64,000 bases of DNA from an uncultured Clostridia bacterium (GCA_944376905.1 CALWEA010000003.1:1-64000); one strand, 5' to 3'; shown: positions 58,201-63,953, counted from the stretch's first letter. Notes: a model not told the origin generated them from the letters alone. Numbers and translations are program-made.

Positions 58201-59364
58201 CCAACTTACATAGATGTTAATCAAACTGCTAGTTCTAGTGATAATTACTATTTTGCTTTTCAAGACATTGTTAGTAATATTGATTTAGTTGGAGTTAAAA
58301 CTTCAGGAAGTAAAGTTGTTGTTGAAGTTGTTCTTCCTGATAGTCAATTATCTCAAAGAGATATTAGAATAAAAGATTGTAGTAAGTATATAAGCGAAGA
58401 TATTTCTCAACAATTTTCTTCTCAAAACAGTATTACAACGCAGTGGCAAGCAACAATTGGTGTTACAGAAGTTTATACTGAAACTGAGATAAATAAAAAA
58501 TCTATAAGTGTTAATGGACAATCTTTTCAACAATTTCAATTTGATGTTCCTCCTATAAATTGGGGAATTTCATTTGGTAACGCTCATTTAGTTAGTGATT
58601 CTATTAGTTTGTCAAATATTGCTGGTGTGACATCTCCTGATTCATCTATATTTTTCCAAATTGTCAATAAAGATAGTTTTAATAGAGACAATTTTTTACA
58701 ATCCATTGCTATTGGAATTGATGAAGTTTCTTCTATTAAAATTAACGAAATAACAAATCAAATATCTTCTTTTTCTAGTGAACATAAAATTGCATTTATT
58801 AAGCAAAATGTTTTTGGAAAACTTGATTCGGAAGGAACTTATAAGTTTGAAATTAAAAATATGTCAAATGTTGTTACAGGAATTAACGCTTTAAATTATT
58901 ACTCTTTACAAAACACAAATTATTTTATTTCTCAAATAAATATATTGCCAAATTATGGTCAAGCAACTCTTATAACTGACGATATATATAACTTTTCTTT
59001 AATTGATAATTCTTCCGTAACATACTATACATTAACTGATGAAAACAATAATCAAAATTATTATGTTTCTTATTTATCATTAGGGAATAAGGTTTCTATT
59101 CCTATTGATATTGGGGCTTTGCAAGAAAATCAAAACATTGACATTTTATCAACAACTATTGCTTTAAATATTCTTTATCCAGATAAACCTTTAATTATGT
59201 TTGTTTCATCAAAAAATTATGACCAAATTTTTAATTTAACATCATCTAGTGAAACCAAACAAATAACTATTCCTGCAAATACAAATCAAATTGAAATAAA
59301 TTTAAAAGATTTATTTGGGAATGTGTCTTCTTTAAGGATTGTTGTTACTCCATATACTGTTTAA
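46291..59364 (+). CDS. Giant exported protein (4357 residues)
   Basis: One uninterrupted 13,074-base frame takes a fifth of the window. The N-terminus (about 5-29) is a transmembrane segment or uncleaved signal anchor. The rest is non-cytoplasmic-looking: rich in Asn, Ser, Thr, Ile, Tyr and Asp, very poor in Cys, and full of short beta-strand patterns. The first domain ('EPTEIHFEQKDFYVDSDFTLTINSS') and many later ones look Ig-like, but I could not find exact repeats. There is no LPXTG signal, SLH domain or second transmembrane segment at the end ('RIVVTPYTV'). It is probably a fibrous surface protein. Codon use matches the housekeeping neighbours, so it seems long resident. It is monocistronic, with a terminator at 59467. 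Confidence 0.88.
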   Translation: MRFFKIFLICFFSLIGVIGAVLGIMYLAGSFNKVVVEPTEIHFEQKDFYVDSDFTLTINSSTEGVTEKNVTLSLRDQDGDAVDGFITDGVIKIPQNVEIGKPFNVTLITAPNEELDNNIKWIVGGVSEIFASSESDKAIDISCSVHVDVPIHSISVVTYTNDNQQNPQNSFALGESFYAEAIFKPSTSKFKYSSQTIKKVFFDISFNNRGYIAENQDIIDEMNDLGYYNISGYTVLKTTNESVPKISIKARTFLTANIEDYYLSLGLTEDDLIKYLQNTSYGCSSDADLIFTNRTVAGFDISNINTKFTLPVNQISQIFANTLTEGLPNLKINITASDKTSLQGKISDVGLRLLVNDAGVYREATKNEIFFDENTKFEFGVNQSGEGLYYFDGNNFVEISSIISERYRKSGEIYVESLTGAYYKTNDSYILISETYGETYDKYYFPNIVASNVDNSFWNVVSVAENLPFFFEVRLFEKDDVIQTPNTILYSYNTLTSFVTGNIVNSSISWIDETAVNLTYIDSNIDDQKIYPEYNLAENLQFSNVNSTYSFVKFYAYSTNEIVDVNSILQNIQPASKIDLSRFNITAPLFEINGNILRALGAGSVNVIAVVLKTDYLGHLIENNGFYEVYAISTPKGNSVASYQPLEFNIDKTIQDISASINVKTAGNVMNISQNTLTPVNKLSFMQNQDILPIFNLSITLTADATTDILKEVNLFVDAWNNGKISLQALTLSGLESDLLLFNQDASITVESGNFVGNTWTFDIDVFSLETNIDTDLKILLSYQQTETQKLEIYVQDVVLPVEIADKYQETNIGYAIIEIYDAKAYTVEFGVETTEDNPVVKSFMLQAGTQISPDSFVASSVETVYMQNGLDVSDLVLYANGEYILIFHDKFGNVIDVPSSDFSITSQTTSSLKNNQIVSMIEYSSMLSEVDKPTAILYLQESSIGLLTQVKFNQGNINNGYFENLFVDITDDYLENNNKIVQITRYGAKNANIDLLGENGLLDILYQAVNLDNDNTQNNITYQLYDIISFNFETTNWQSTYQDCLRLSDDGRTIEILKTIGTAIKLNIKANTGLGYVVQIELNILPNIDTTYSVITEQEGASDYVQNNTYHGIYSDNNVQVQISFTMKLRESFSVGYFCNTAQSNFFFADGDSRFFVNNELESQAILTVAFLADELGMQTITITSGEGAGSAYDFKREIYLYVNPNLQLNNAIDKTLNKTLTISDLGLPYNIITTTDYKRIVGNKEITSSFIQVSIAETLDNDISTQQVYLINADGSKTLTSNIFSTNGFTISANERLLGKYFVIVDVTYGGSVIGQVFLTVSPNISINTESEDYKTMFTNFDGKLHLTLVSNKTYDIDLLKNLFLNVDFASFNPSNLQNVYTTSNIAGSTITVSGLNSFTTGNYLQLSNSVGIITFPVLFVPVEIGSVQYDVVNAVNPEATIITNNDFGYLQNHNNYLIENDIYDIYDSGKTSSLISQNYTLSYTDNIYTFKNLLPQNVFLLAFVDGQYYYYQVNGINVANTTFKFALQEEDVAVGEGSVSVVGRDGDGWVVIDEQIIDANYKVAQNDFIGVFSSVDIISSITELQENRGSGLALEFLNNSSHYNFVVVDEIGDNFDFDSLNNLNVSQYATYNANLGLLTANSSTSNQIVWLLIKKADSIVSAYRIFIIANSALNIYYPYYNEPINSNSSLTGDEGEYVYFTNNQDIVINFNDNIPSNMPSSSLGQNVKRIMLQYGNELIGFTNADNYSLAMQIQSININGVTTQDPNAFNAYCSFAPDTNTLTIKNTRDIIVIYMYAEAILKNSQNVNQFATGNGVVYKIFVNYNAINYELVLENDLGQLTDQRLSSQKQTINYGDVYDFSKVVLVNNTGSTLNRVEGLKYYIYDVNGRNLNEYFELNPISKTLSILPDVEIVSDLEINMVYYTMFGELCEVPLVFKSNLNLHFNDNQSTVLFDEEQNVYIAFTDIAFDLSNIFSLNNGLTPMNVPSQYWYYSINGGESYLNADNLLFTQDQAREYNVLVKVALSEFAPETYLDDYIFAVDFNIKNSIISNFDAPKYMTVGVDGIFEYPTDDNGQLSISNILFEESDVESNDYLFSIKSLDILDDYQIKLNVLRGSEYVSIAESEVDLQNNGVALTLNSPAESVEILIEIRLTKNDFSITSRFSFMLSPDAYITPQYPTANENHSIDYEAIYLNGAYINKHSDNSQIGSGGSEQIKLTGLGFFDTARLKLTNAHNTSINFTPAIIARTNVTVASQTDNIVVRVSNNGQSYLNEDIDFDAGATVDTIFMIQWVGGNEISTNITAGLSLNIYIDGIHRATYNITFYSQISNIFDISITPHNDVKSYENIDDEFEIFYVENGATGNIFANSDALIQFKLRENYTLNLGSKTDVWNFYINSVSENNKVGSVNIRSSDSIISLALSGREAISLDNLLVTINDDANAYVFKTTVSNSIYLQFVDAGTNAQLSYRANTSFMGETLSYEKFSQYILFDTQNASKFVINKNSQEAINAPAYVSVNVKGVEFAKYAYTLLYDFYADPNFNSDNYEIVMNAGDEISSGLQEFEITRLNGNDFSQNYFADNDVTIEARVIMITDSQYPTTKSIDNINYINNQYIEYYNPNYVNLGSEFYNYVDFLSIGYKQIENIQRTYDFTIRADGAENNGNYVYILISFSADGVEGSMAYTVVKVLIKPVWNVQLYNDISFTSVNSADNPLEIRYDSTNSNLITRIFLASKDSSANFINIYNGSDNSTNYATQGNFALTIKDEIANYVELDKSYNQGSSYFKDYIILQNTSNTAKYGDKYGYIEIKDKYGYVCYFYLHLIAQQEDALSYASAIIGASNSDVYEGSTIGIVDNSYTANGTEKADYLFKINNLDNLLDLGLNYKVTYSIADVNVESYNTNPGQDNYNTGKISVQPASFYATSTLKKQPVVLKITLDVSGTLNGNTYFETIIIDAGMNLVQRYTVSSGQTSYVREGQSFNVSDYIYVRDETVDGNVGKIDLSNTAFTLVVPSVLNGASISVEATSGTGSSSVSVATAVINVGKTASGDVKQATYNNYYYPINEFTGFKNLAFSNYTFTIKSIILPNNSGFVLCPLTSYTINGGEQSSSSSYIFYNSFSNQTVSVVYYANGVYYYKTYGQSSRAIEINTQTIVNGWNRDTEHSFPAQSSSGFVGIYNEDRTSLISSINSANVYNNSSIKLIQDKLLSVVTLNVDNSSTINVSLNNQTYKVDIPFNLNIDGTQSTSVYEAILKIANGNISDPRLNNLSLYEKDKNVVTADDMQKLKGITIYNDTLTLSIAGGYSGRDVDVRVHFDDENGQASIKSKTYRITNNNPHYYYISLYSILGEKYGLQVDVSYKIEVIYTLTNIEAGTEYDYQNVISPVLNGTTSSVEATYDAVNNNCTYVHTIDDFSISQMPIENNVYSDKIDILASSEFSNKVKSNIQKFYLVKYTKDNVVYYVDVNYNVTPKYYQIDASGVLQDGNSYNIIYFNQCTPVGENQYQIPFENWAGNYILDDYYGNDITLLTEAENDLYFEIQTTDENQTTTATGAAFLNPDNSLQTTSSFDPEQHYIKVSVYTYVHGQVDQKVYIGDIFIKMDLTSVSVPVPGMYNIKINSPNLGGLCYTINTPYEFTSRVAKIDDILKDNPNMEELVKENEETQELQLGFYTGSYYTYEDANDCNFSVVTVFSGIYNASFQNGFLNIKINLNETQGSIGQRITLQALALPTSSINTSKTSTDFYLTVGYNNGVYYLNYSNSINGVDNTIAQIFKGDDGFYNVQIELNDIFSEIFVGTDYNYKITIKSIESVDVSSSLSVVYAENTESALIDQTMFFQISYISENSNLQSKVIGIKNTVENQKLAGPLGYAIDLRNLLGGINLQNCTVAFLGSYSLNCDDGGQYQLLLGYNVSTDVRVYSIAVIDNYDIVNPFFVEDYALSMINFSIGFDTSVEFYNYPTQSYTVGSGSDIQEILMPTYIDVNQTASSSDNYYFAFQDIVSNIDLVGVKTSGSKVVVEVVLPDSQLSQRDIRIKDCSKYISEDISQQFSSQNSITTQWQATIGVTEVYTETEINKKSISVNGQSFQQFQFDVPPINWGISFGNAHLVSDSISLSNIAGVTSPDSSIFFQIVNKDSFNRDNFLQSIAIGIDEVSSIKINEITNQISSFSSEHKIAFIKQNVFGKLDSEGTYKFEIKNMSNVVTGINALNYYSLQNTNYFISQINILPNYGQATLITDDIYNFSLIDNSSVTYYTLTDENNNQNYYVSYLSLGNKVSIPIDIGALQENQNIDILSTTIALNILYPDKPLIMFVSSKNYDQIFNLTSSSETKQITIPANTNQIEINLKDLFGNVSSLRIVVTPYTV

Positions 59365-59466
59365 TTTTATAAATATTACAAAATATTGAAGTGTTTTTGC
59401 TAAATTTTTTGTTCAATACGTTTTTATTTTCAATAAACTATATTTTGTTTTTTACATTATTAAATT

Positions 59467-59520
59467 AACCTTTAAAATTAACTTTGTTATAATTGTTATA
59501 ATTTTAAAGGTTATTTTTTT
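59467..59520 (+). terminator. Terminator of the giant gene
   Basis: AACCTTTAAAATTA (59467-59480) pairs perfectly with 59499-59512 (14 bp), followed by a T-run. It lies about 100 bases after the stop. Confidence 0.85.
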
Positions 59521-59722
59521 TAATCAATTTTGATAAATTTTAAATAATTTTTAAAACATATTAATTGAACTCACAAAAAATTATTAAAAAAATTTACTTA
59601 TAATTTTTTTGTTTATGATTTTTCAGATTAAAGTTAGGGAACTGGGGAAAGTGAATTAATTAAAATTTTTAAATTTTTATTAACAAAATAAACAATTGCA
59701 ATAACAAATATCTTAAAATATG

Positions 59723-59751
59723 TTGACATATTTTTATATTTATGCTATTAT
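59723..59751 (+). promoter_or_regulatory. Promoter of rpmG-secE-nusG
   Basis: TTGACA (59723-59728) and TATTAT (59746-59751) are separated by 17 bases. The predicted RNA starts near 59758, so a hairpin AACTCC-ATTA-GGAGTT (about 59763-59778) followed by T sits at the very 5' end of the RNA. It could protect the message or act as a short attenuator. Confidence 0.85.
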
Positions 59752-59796
59752 ACAAAAAACATAACTCCATTAGGAGTTTTTTTAACGGAGGAAATC

Positions 59797-59967
59797 ATGG
59801 CTAAAAAGAAAAGTCAAATCAACGAGAGAATAACTCTTGCATGTACTGAATGTAAGGAAAGAAATTATGCAACAACTAAAAATAAACGCAATAATCCAGA
59901 AAGAATTGAATTACGCAAATTTTGTCCTCGTTGCAAAACTACTACATTACACAAAGAAACCAAATAA
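59797..59967 (+). CDS. rpmG: 50S ribosomal protein L33
   Basis: This 56-residue gene begins [19 protein letters not shown] and ends in [15 protein letters not shown]. Both CxxC pairs (CTEC, CPRC) are kept, so it is the zinc-binding type of L33. A CGGAGG site precedes the ATG. It is the first gene of rpmG-secE-nusG, the common order in Firmicutes. Confidence 0.97.
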   Translation: MAKKKSQINERITLACTECKERNYATTKNKRNNPERIELRKFCPRCKTTTLHKETK

Positions 59968-60082
59968 TTATTTTTTTGTTTCATTAAATTTTAATATTAA
60001 TTTTATTTTCATATAAAAAATGAAATCTTTGTATTAAATCAATTTATTATAGTAATTTAATAAAATTTAACAGGAGTTTAAA

Positions 60083-60592
60083 ATGCCTAGTAAGAACACT
60101 AAAAAGAAGTTAAAGCAAGCAGCTCAAAATCAACGTGCTCCTAAAACATCAAAATTAGAAGCCGAAGTTTTAAACGCAGAAGATTTAGCATTAAAGAGTA
60201 GTGATTTGGAAAATAAAGAATCTCTAAATCAAAATACTACATCTGAAAAAGTGGTAAATAATTCATCTACAGTAAATGTTGATAATGTTGAAAATTCTTC
60301 TAAGGTAACAAATGATACAGTTGTCAGCAAAGATGAAAAAAATTCTACCAAGTCTGATAATGTTAAAGACTCAAAAAAGAAAAAATCAAAAAAAGAACCT
60401 GGCAGAATGAAAAAGAAAACCAAAGAGGTTTTTAGCGAACTTAAAAAAGTAACTTGGCCAACTTTTGGACAGGTTATGAAAAAAACAGGAACTGTTTTGG
60501 TTGTTGTTTTGTGTTTTGCTGTTGTTCTATTGGGAATTGACACTGTTTTAGAACTCGCATACAATTGGTTTATTGGCGGGTTGAATGCCTAA
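60083..60592 (+). CDS. secE: Preprotein translocase subunit SecE with long N-terminal extension
   Basis: SecE clamps SecY in the protein translocation channel. The conserved part is only the last ~65 residues: 'VFSELKKVTWPTFGQVMKKTG' near 114-134 and one transmembrane segment (about 136-158). The first ~100 residues are a low-complexity extension rich in Lys, Ser, Asn, Asp and Val, not present in standard SecE of Firmicutes (about 60 residues). It is probably disordered and cytoplasmic. Confidence 0.92.
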   Translation: MPSKNTKKKLKQAAQNQRAPKTSKLEAEVLNAEDLALKSSDLENKESLNQNTTSEKVVNNSSTVNVDNVENSSKVTNDTVVSKDEKNSTKSDNVKDSKKKKSKKEPGRMKKKTKEVFSELKKVTWPTFGQVMKKTGTVLVVVLCFAVVLLGIDTVLELAYNWFIGGLNA

Positions 60593-60601
60593 GGAGGTAT
60601 G

Positions 60602-61123
60602 ATGGAAGAGGCTAAATGGTATGTTTTGCATACTTTTTCTAATTATGAAAATGTTGCAAAAGAAAATCTCGAAACTGTTATTGAAAAATTTAATCTTCAG
60701 GATAGAATTTTTGACATTGTTATTCCTATGGAAGAAGTTATTGAAGAAAAAAAAGGAAAAACTAAAGTTGTTCAACGCAAACTTATGCCATCATATATTT
60801 TAGTTAAAATGATTTATGGTGATGATTTGTGGCATAACATTACCAGAACAAGAGGTATAACTGGTTTTGTTGGTCCTAAAGGAAGACCTTTGGCTTTAAC
60901 AGAAGATGAAGTTCGTAAAATGCGTCTTGAACCTTTACACACTGATTTAGATTTAAAACCAGAGGATAAAGTTGAAATTCTTGACGGTCCGCTAAATAAT
61001 TTTGTTGGTAAAGTTGTTTCTGTTGATGCAGAAAATAAAAAAGCTAAAATTGTTGTTGAAATGTTTGGAAGAGAAACACCTGTTGAACTTGATTACTCTC
61101 AAATTAGAAAAATTAATAATTAA
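60602..61123 (+). CDS. nusG: Transcription termination/antitermination factor NusG
   Basis: NusG binds RNA polymerase to aid elongation and couples it to the ribosome or Rho. Two ATGs follow AAGGAGGT directly (60599 and 60602); the second has better spacing and I use it (173 residues). The NGN domain has 'WYVLHTFSNYENVAKENLE' and 'VGPKGRPLALTEDEV'; the KOW domain has 'GDKVEILDGPLNNFVGKV'-like sequence near 120-135. secE ends 9 bases upstream. Confidence 0.97.
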   Translation: MEEAKWYVLHTFSNYENVAKENLETVIEKFNLQDRIFDIVIPMEEVIEEKKGKTKVVQRKLMPSYILVKMIYGDDLWHNITRTRGITGFVGPKGRPLALTEDEVRKMRLEPLHTDLDLKPEDKVEILDGPLNNFVGKVVSVDAENKKAKIVVEMFGRETPVELDYSQIRKINN

Positions 61124-61179
61124 ATTGTTTGGTTTTGGTTTTTATGATTTTTTGATTCATTATGGTTTGTTATGGGCTA

Positions 61180-61260
61180 GGGCACTTCTGTTTTGCAAGC
61201 AAAACAGAAAGCACTTGTTAAACAAGTGCTTGGCACCAACGTTAAGTTGGTGCAGTGCCC
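61180..61260. repeat. Cloverleaf-like hairpin cluster, copy A
   Basis: A closing stem GGGCAC (61180-61185) with GTGCCC (61255-61260) encloses three perfect hairpins in a row: TTCTGTTTTGC (61186-61196) with 61199-61209; GCACTTGT (61211-61218) with 61222-61229; and GCACCAAC (61233-61240) with 61246-61253. Nearly every base pairs, giving a four-way junction. A second element with the same plan is at 63846-63925, and the first arm core TGTTTTGC-A-GCAAAACA is shared. It is GC-rich for the region and lies between nusG and rplK. It is not a tRNA (no anticodon or T-loop features). Confidence 0.85.
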
Positions 61261-61428
61261 ATGTATAACGTTTTAATAAAATCTATTGCAATTTTTTATC
61301 AAGTGTGTTAAAATGAAAATTGTTTTATTAAAAAATTATTTATCAAAACATTTAAATGATTTAACAAAATGTGATATTTTATTTTAATAAGTTATTATCG
61401 CTTTTATGCGTTAATATATAAAATTTTC

Positions 61429-61466
61429 AAGTGGGAGGGAATGTGCCATTTCCCTAAATACCACTT
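61429..61466 (+). promoter_or_regulatory. Structured leader of rplK-rplA
   Basis: AAGTGG (61429-61434) pairs with CCACTT (61461-61466), and inside it AGGGAA (61436-61441) pairs with TTCCCT (61450-61455), leaving an asymmetric internal loop. It ends 14 bases before the rplK ATG and its ribosome-binding site (AAAAGGAG). Position and form fit an autoregulatory site for L1, which in many bacteria binds the rplK-rplA leader; binding here is inference. Confidence 0.55.
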
Positions 61467-61480
61467 AAAAGGAGAATAGT

Positions 61481-61930
61481 ATGGCATCTAAACAAAAACC
61501 TACGGCAATTGTTAAACTTCAATTGCCAGCTGGTAAAGCAACACCAGGACCACCAGTTGGTTCATCACTTGGTCCTCATGGAATTAATATTGCTGCTTTT
61601 ACCAAAGAATTTAATGAAAAAACAGCATCTCAAGCTGGAATGATTATTCCAGTTGAAATTACAATTTATCAAGATAGAAGTTTTTCATTTATCATGAAAA
61701 CTCCTCCAGCACCAGTTTTAATAAAAAAAGCATGTGGTCTTGATAAAGCATCTGCAAAACCTAATACAAGTAAAGTTGGAAAATTGACTAAAGCTCAGGT
61801 TAAAGAAATTGCAGAAATAAAAATGCCAGATCTTAACGCGTCCTCTATTGAAAGTGCAATGAGCATGGTTGCAGGAACTGCAAGAAGTATGGGAATAACG
61901 GTAGAGGAGGATGAAAATGGCAATAAGTAA
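61481..61930 (+). CDS. rplK: 50S ribosomal protein L11
   Basis: L11 forms the GTPase-associated centre stalk base with 23S rRNA. The 149-residue protein has '[25 protein letters not shown]' near 15-37 and the RNA-binding C-domain '[24 protein letters not shown]'. The length is slightly above average. Its last bases carry the ribosome-binding site for rplA. Confidence 0.98.
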   Translation: MASKQKPTAIVKLQLPAGKATPGPPVGSSLGPHGINIAAFTKEFNEKTASQAGMIIPVEITIYQDRSFSFIMKTPPAPVLIKKACGLDKASAKPNTSKVGKLTKAQVKEIAEIKMPDLNASSIESAMSMVAGTARSMGITVEEDENGNK

Positions 61931-62603
61931 GAGATATAAATCTGCGAAAGAGGCAGTTGATAATACTAAATTATATCCAATTGACGAGGCAATTGAACTT
62001 GCAACAAGTTTATCAAAAACTAAATTTGATGAAACTCTTGAACTTCATTTGCGACTTGGTGTTGATGGAAGAAATGCTGATCAACAAGTTCGTGGCGTTG
62101 TTGTTTTACCAAACGGAACTGGTAAAAATGTTAAAGTTTTAGTTATTGCAAAAGGTGATAAAGCTGATGAAGCAACAAAAGCTGGTGCAGATGTTGTTGG
62201 TGCTGAAGAAATAGTAACTAAAATTCAAAGTCAAAATTGGTTAGATTTTGATGTTTGTATAACAACACCTGATATGATGGGTGTTGTTGGAAGAATTGCT
62301 AGAATTTTGGGACCAAAAGGACTTATGCCTAATCCTAAATCTGGAACCGTTACAAATGATGTTGCCAAAGCAATTGCTGATGTTAAAGCGGGTAAAGTGG
62401 AATATCGTTTAGACAAATTTAACAATATTCATGTTAGTTTTGGAAAAGTTAGTTTCGGAAAAGATAAATTAATTGAAAATTATGAAGCTATTATGAATGC
62501 AATAATTAAAGCTAAGCCAGCGTCATCAAAAGGGCAATACATTAAAAACGCATCTATTTGTACAACCATGGGACCTGGTATTAAATTAAATGCTCGTTCT
62601 TAA
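61917..62603 (+). CDS. rplA: 50S ribosomal protein L1
   Basis: L1 forms the mobile stalk that ejects E-site tRNA and often represses its own operon. I start at ATG 61917 ('[15 protein letters not shown]'), which has GAGGAGG at the right distance; this overlaps the rplK end by 14 bases. The 228 residues include '[24 protein letters not shown]' and '[15 protein letters not shown]'. A terminator follows (62606-62643), and rplJ/rplL are not next, unlike the usual rplKAJL order. Confidence 0.98.
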   Translation: MAISKRYKSAKEAVDNTKLYPIDEAIELATSLSKTKFDETLELHLRLGVDGRNADQQVRGVVVLPNGTGKNVKVLVIAKGDKADEATKAGADVVGAEEIVTKIQSQNWLDFDVCITTPDMMGVVGRIARILGPKGLMPNPKSGTVTNDVAKAIADVKAGKVEYRLDKFNNIHVSFGKVSFGKDKLIENYEAIMNAIIKAKPASSKGQYIKNASICTTMGPGIKLNARS

Positions 62604-62605
62604 TA

Positions 62606-62643
62606 AAAAAAGAAATTTTGCTAAATAGTAAAATTTCTTTTTT
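62606..62643 (+). terminator. rplKA terminator
   Basis: AAAAAAGAAATTTT (from about 62607) pairs perfectly with AAAATTTCTTTTTT (to about 62643) just after the rplA stop. It closes the operon before any rplJL. Confidence 0.85.
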
Positions 62644-62715
62644 TATAGTTTTTACTTATATTCTTGTTAAATTTTGTATTTTAAGTTTTATTTTTTATTA
62701 TTTATATTTATATTC

Positions 62716-62744
62716 TTGACAAAAAACAATAATTATGCTAAAAT
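62716..62744 (+). promoter_or_regulatory. Promoter of rplU-prp-rpmA
   Basis: TTGACA (62716-62721) and TAAAAT (62739-62744) are separated by 17 bases. The RNA would start near 62751, about 93 bases before the rplU ATG, leaving a structured leader. Confidence 0.85.
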
Positions 62745-62750
62745 TTTAAA

Positions 62751-62826
62751 TCATCCGCTTGGATTGGGTTTTTATGGTTTGTCCATAAAGAAAAGTTGGT
62801 ACGCCACACCTTAAACAGCGAGTTTA
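62751..62826 (+). ncRNA. Ribosomal protein L21 leader (candidate)
   Basis: The leader holds the hairpin TTTATGG-TTTGT-CCATAAA (about 62770-62788) followed by GGTACGCCACACCTTAAACAGCGAG-type sequence in two pieces (GGTACGCCACACC, then AACAGCGAG) before the rplU ribosome-binding site. The order and the words recall the Firmicute L21 leader family, which is thought to mediate autoregulation. I judge this by memory of the motif, without a covariance model search. Confidence 0.6.
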
Positions 62827-62843
62827 TAAAGAGGAGGAAAAAT

Positions 62844-63146
62844 ATGTACGCAGTTATTGAAACTGGAGGTAAACAATATTCTGTTAATGTTGGTGATGTT
62901 TTAAAGGTTGAAAAACTTGATAAACCTGAAGGCGAAAAATTAACTTTTAGTGCTATCTTTGTTAATGAAAATGGTTCTATAAAAGTAGGCAAAAAGGCAG
63001 AAAGTGTTAAAGTTATAGCAGAAATTGTTTCACATGGAAAAGCTGATAAAATTTTGGTTTCAACTTATAGACCTAAAAAACGCACAAAAAGAAAATATGG
63101 TCATCGTCAACCATACACAGAAATCAAAATTATTGAAATTAAATAA
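62844..63146 (+). CDS. rplU: 50S ribosomal protein L21
   Basis: The 100-residue protein starts 'MYAVIETGGKQYSVNVGD', the conserved L21 start, with GAGGAGG before it; an upstream in-frame ATG would use leader sequence and is rejected. 'RPKKRTKRKYGHRQPYTEIKI' at the end is typical. It is followed by prp and rpmA. Confidence 0.98.
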   Translation: MYAVIETGGKQYSVNVGDVLKVEKLDKPEGEKLTFSAIFVNENGSIKVGKKAESVKVIAEIVSHGKADKILVSTYRPKKRTKRKYGHRQPYTEIKIIEIK

Positions 63147-63154
63147 GGTGGTTC

Positions 63155-63469
63155 ATGACTACTATTAGATTTTTAAAATGTAATGATGATTTTTGGGGTT
63201 TAGAATGTTCTGGACATTCGGGGTTTGCTGAATTTGGTCAAGATATTGTTTGCAGTGCTATCTCCACTTTATGTGGGACACTACACATTGCTTTATCGAA
63301 AGTTTTAAATCTTCCAATTATTCACAAGCAAGATGATAAACAAGGTTTTTTTTACTTGGAATTAAAAAATAAAAAGGATTCCATAATTGCTAATAAGTTC
63401 TTTCAAACAATTTATTATTCTTTTTGTGAAATTGCAAACTCTTATCCTAAGTTTGTTAAAATATTATAG
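63155..63469 (+). CDS. prp: Ribosomal-processing cysteine protease Prp
   Basis: Prp removes the N-terminal extension of L27 in Firmicutes. The 104-residue protein has the catalytic His in 'CSGHSGFAEFGQ' (about 20) and Cys in 'DIVCSAISTL' (about 32). It is placed between rplU and rpmA as usual, 8 bases after rplU, with an AAGGTGG site. Confidence 0.95.
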   Translation: MTTIRFLKCNDDFWGLECSGHSGFAEFGQDIVCSAISTLCGTLHIALSKVLNLPIIHKQDDKQGFFYLELKNKKDSIIANKFFQTIYYSFCEIANSYPKFVKIL

Positions 63470-63478
63470 GAGGATAAA

Positions 63479-63754
63479 ATGAAATTTATTAATCTTCAAC
63501 TCTTCGCTCATAAAAAAGGGGGCGGAAGCAGTAAGAATGGTCGTGATAGTCAGGCTAAACGTTTAGGCGTTAAAGCAGGAGATGGTCAATTAGTTCATTC
63601 AGGTTCTATTATTTTGCGTCAAAGAGGAACTAAAGTTTATCCTGGTTTAAATGTTGGTTTGGGTAAAGACCACACTCTTTTTGCTTTAATTGATGGTAAA
63701 GTTAAATTTGAAGAAAAAGCAGGAAAAAAAGTGGCTAGTGTTTACAAGGCTTAA
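63479..63754 (+). CDS. rpmA: 50S ribosomal protein L27 with Prp-cleavable N-terminus
   Basis: L27 reaches the peptidyl transferase centre. The 91-residue protein starts '[21 protein letters not shown]'. The 'NLQLFA' part is the Prp recognition site, with cleavage expected after Ala-10 to expose 'HKKGGGS'. AGGAGG precedes the ATG. A nested terminator hairpin follows at about 63757-63832. Confidence 0.98.
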   Translation: MKFINLQLFAHKKGGGSSKNGRDSQAKRLGVKAGDGQLVHSGSIILRQRGTKVYPGLNVGLGKDHTLFALIDGKVKFEEKAGKKVASVYKA

Positions 63755-63756
63755 TT

Positions 63757-63832
63757 TAAAGGTTAGAGTTTTATTTTTATTTTTTTGATATTTAAATAAA
63801 ATTTTAACCTTTATTTTTTTTTGTTTATTAGT
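63757..63832 (+). terminator. rplU-prp-rpmA terminator
   Basis: AAAGGTTA (about 63758-63765) pairs with TAACCTTT (about 63805-63812), with an inner pairing of TTTTATTT and AAATAAAA, followed by a long T-run. Confidence 0.75.
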
Positions 63833-63845
63833 TTGTTCTTTAATT

Positions 63846-63925
63846 TGCTGGCACATTTTGTTTTGCATGCAAAACAATAAATGTTAAAAACATTTTGTCG
63901 GCTGTTGCCGACTAATGTGCCAGCA
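63846..63925. repeat. Cloverleaf-like hairpin cluster, copy B
   Basis: A 12-bp closing stem TGCTGGCACATT (63846-63857) with AATGTGCCAGCA (63914-63925) encloses three hairpins: the 20-base palindrome TTGTTTTGCATGCAAAACAA (63858-63877), AAATGTT (63879-63885) with AACATTT (63889-63895), and GTCGGC (63897-63902) with GCCGAC (63907-63912). It has the same plan and size as copy A at 61180-61260. Arms 2 and 3 differ fully in sequence yet still pair, which argues for selection on structure. It follows the rpmA terminator. Confidence 0.85.
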
Positions 63926-63953
63926 TACTTAGATAAATTATAGAGTTTTTATT

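Larger units (their letters stand above)
59365..59796. other. Gap between the giant gene and rpmG
   Basis: The 432 bases hold a terminator (59467-59520), an AT-rich stretch without visible genes, the strong rpmG promoter (59723-59751) and a leader hairpin (59764-59782). Nothing else is recognised. Confidence 0.75.

Noticed and set aside
60229-60564. Minus-strand frame opposite secE
   Set aside because: Phe/Ser/Thr-rich mirror of the Lys-rich SecE extension; no ribosome-binding site.
61180-61260. tRNA-like gene
   Set aside because: The fold has a closing stem and three arms, but arms are too long and loops too short, and there is no TTCGA-type T-loop, anticodon loop or CCA context.
61002-61268. 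Plus-strand frame across the nusG end and the cloverleaf element
   Set aside because: It reads the hairpin arms as protein (QNRKHLLNKCLAP) and has no ribosome-binding site; the base pairing explains this DNA better.
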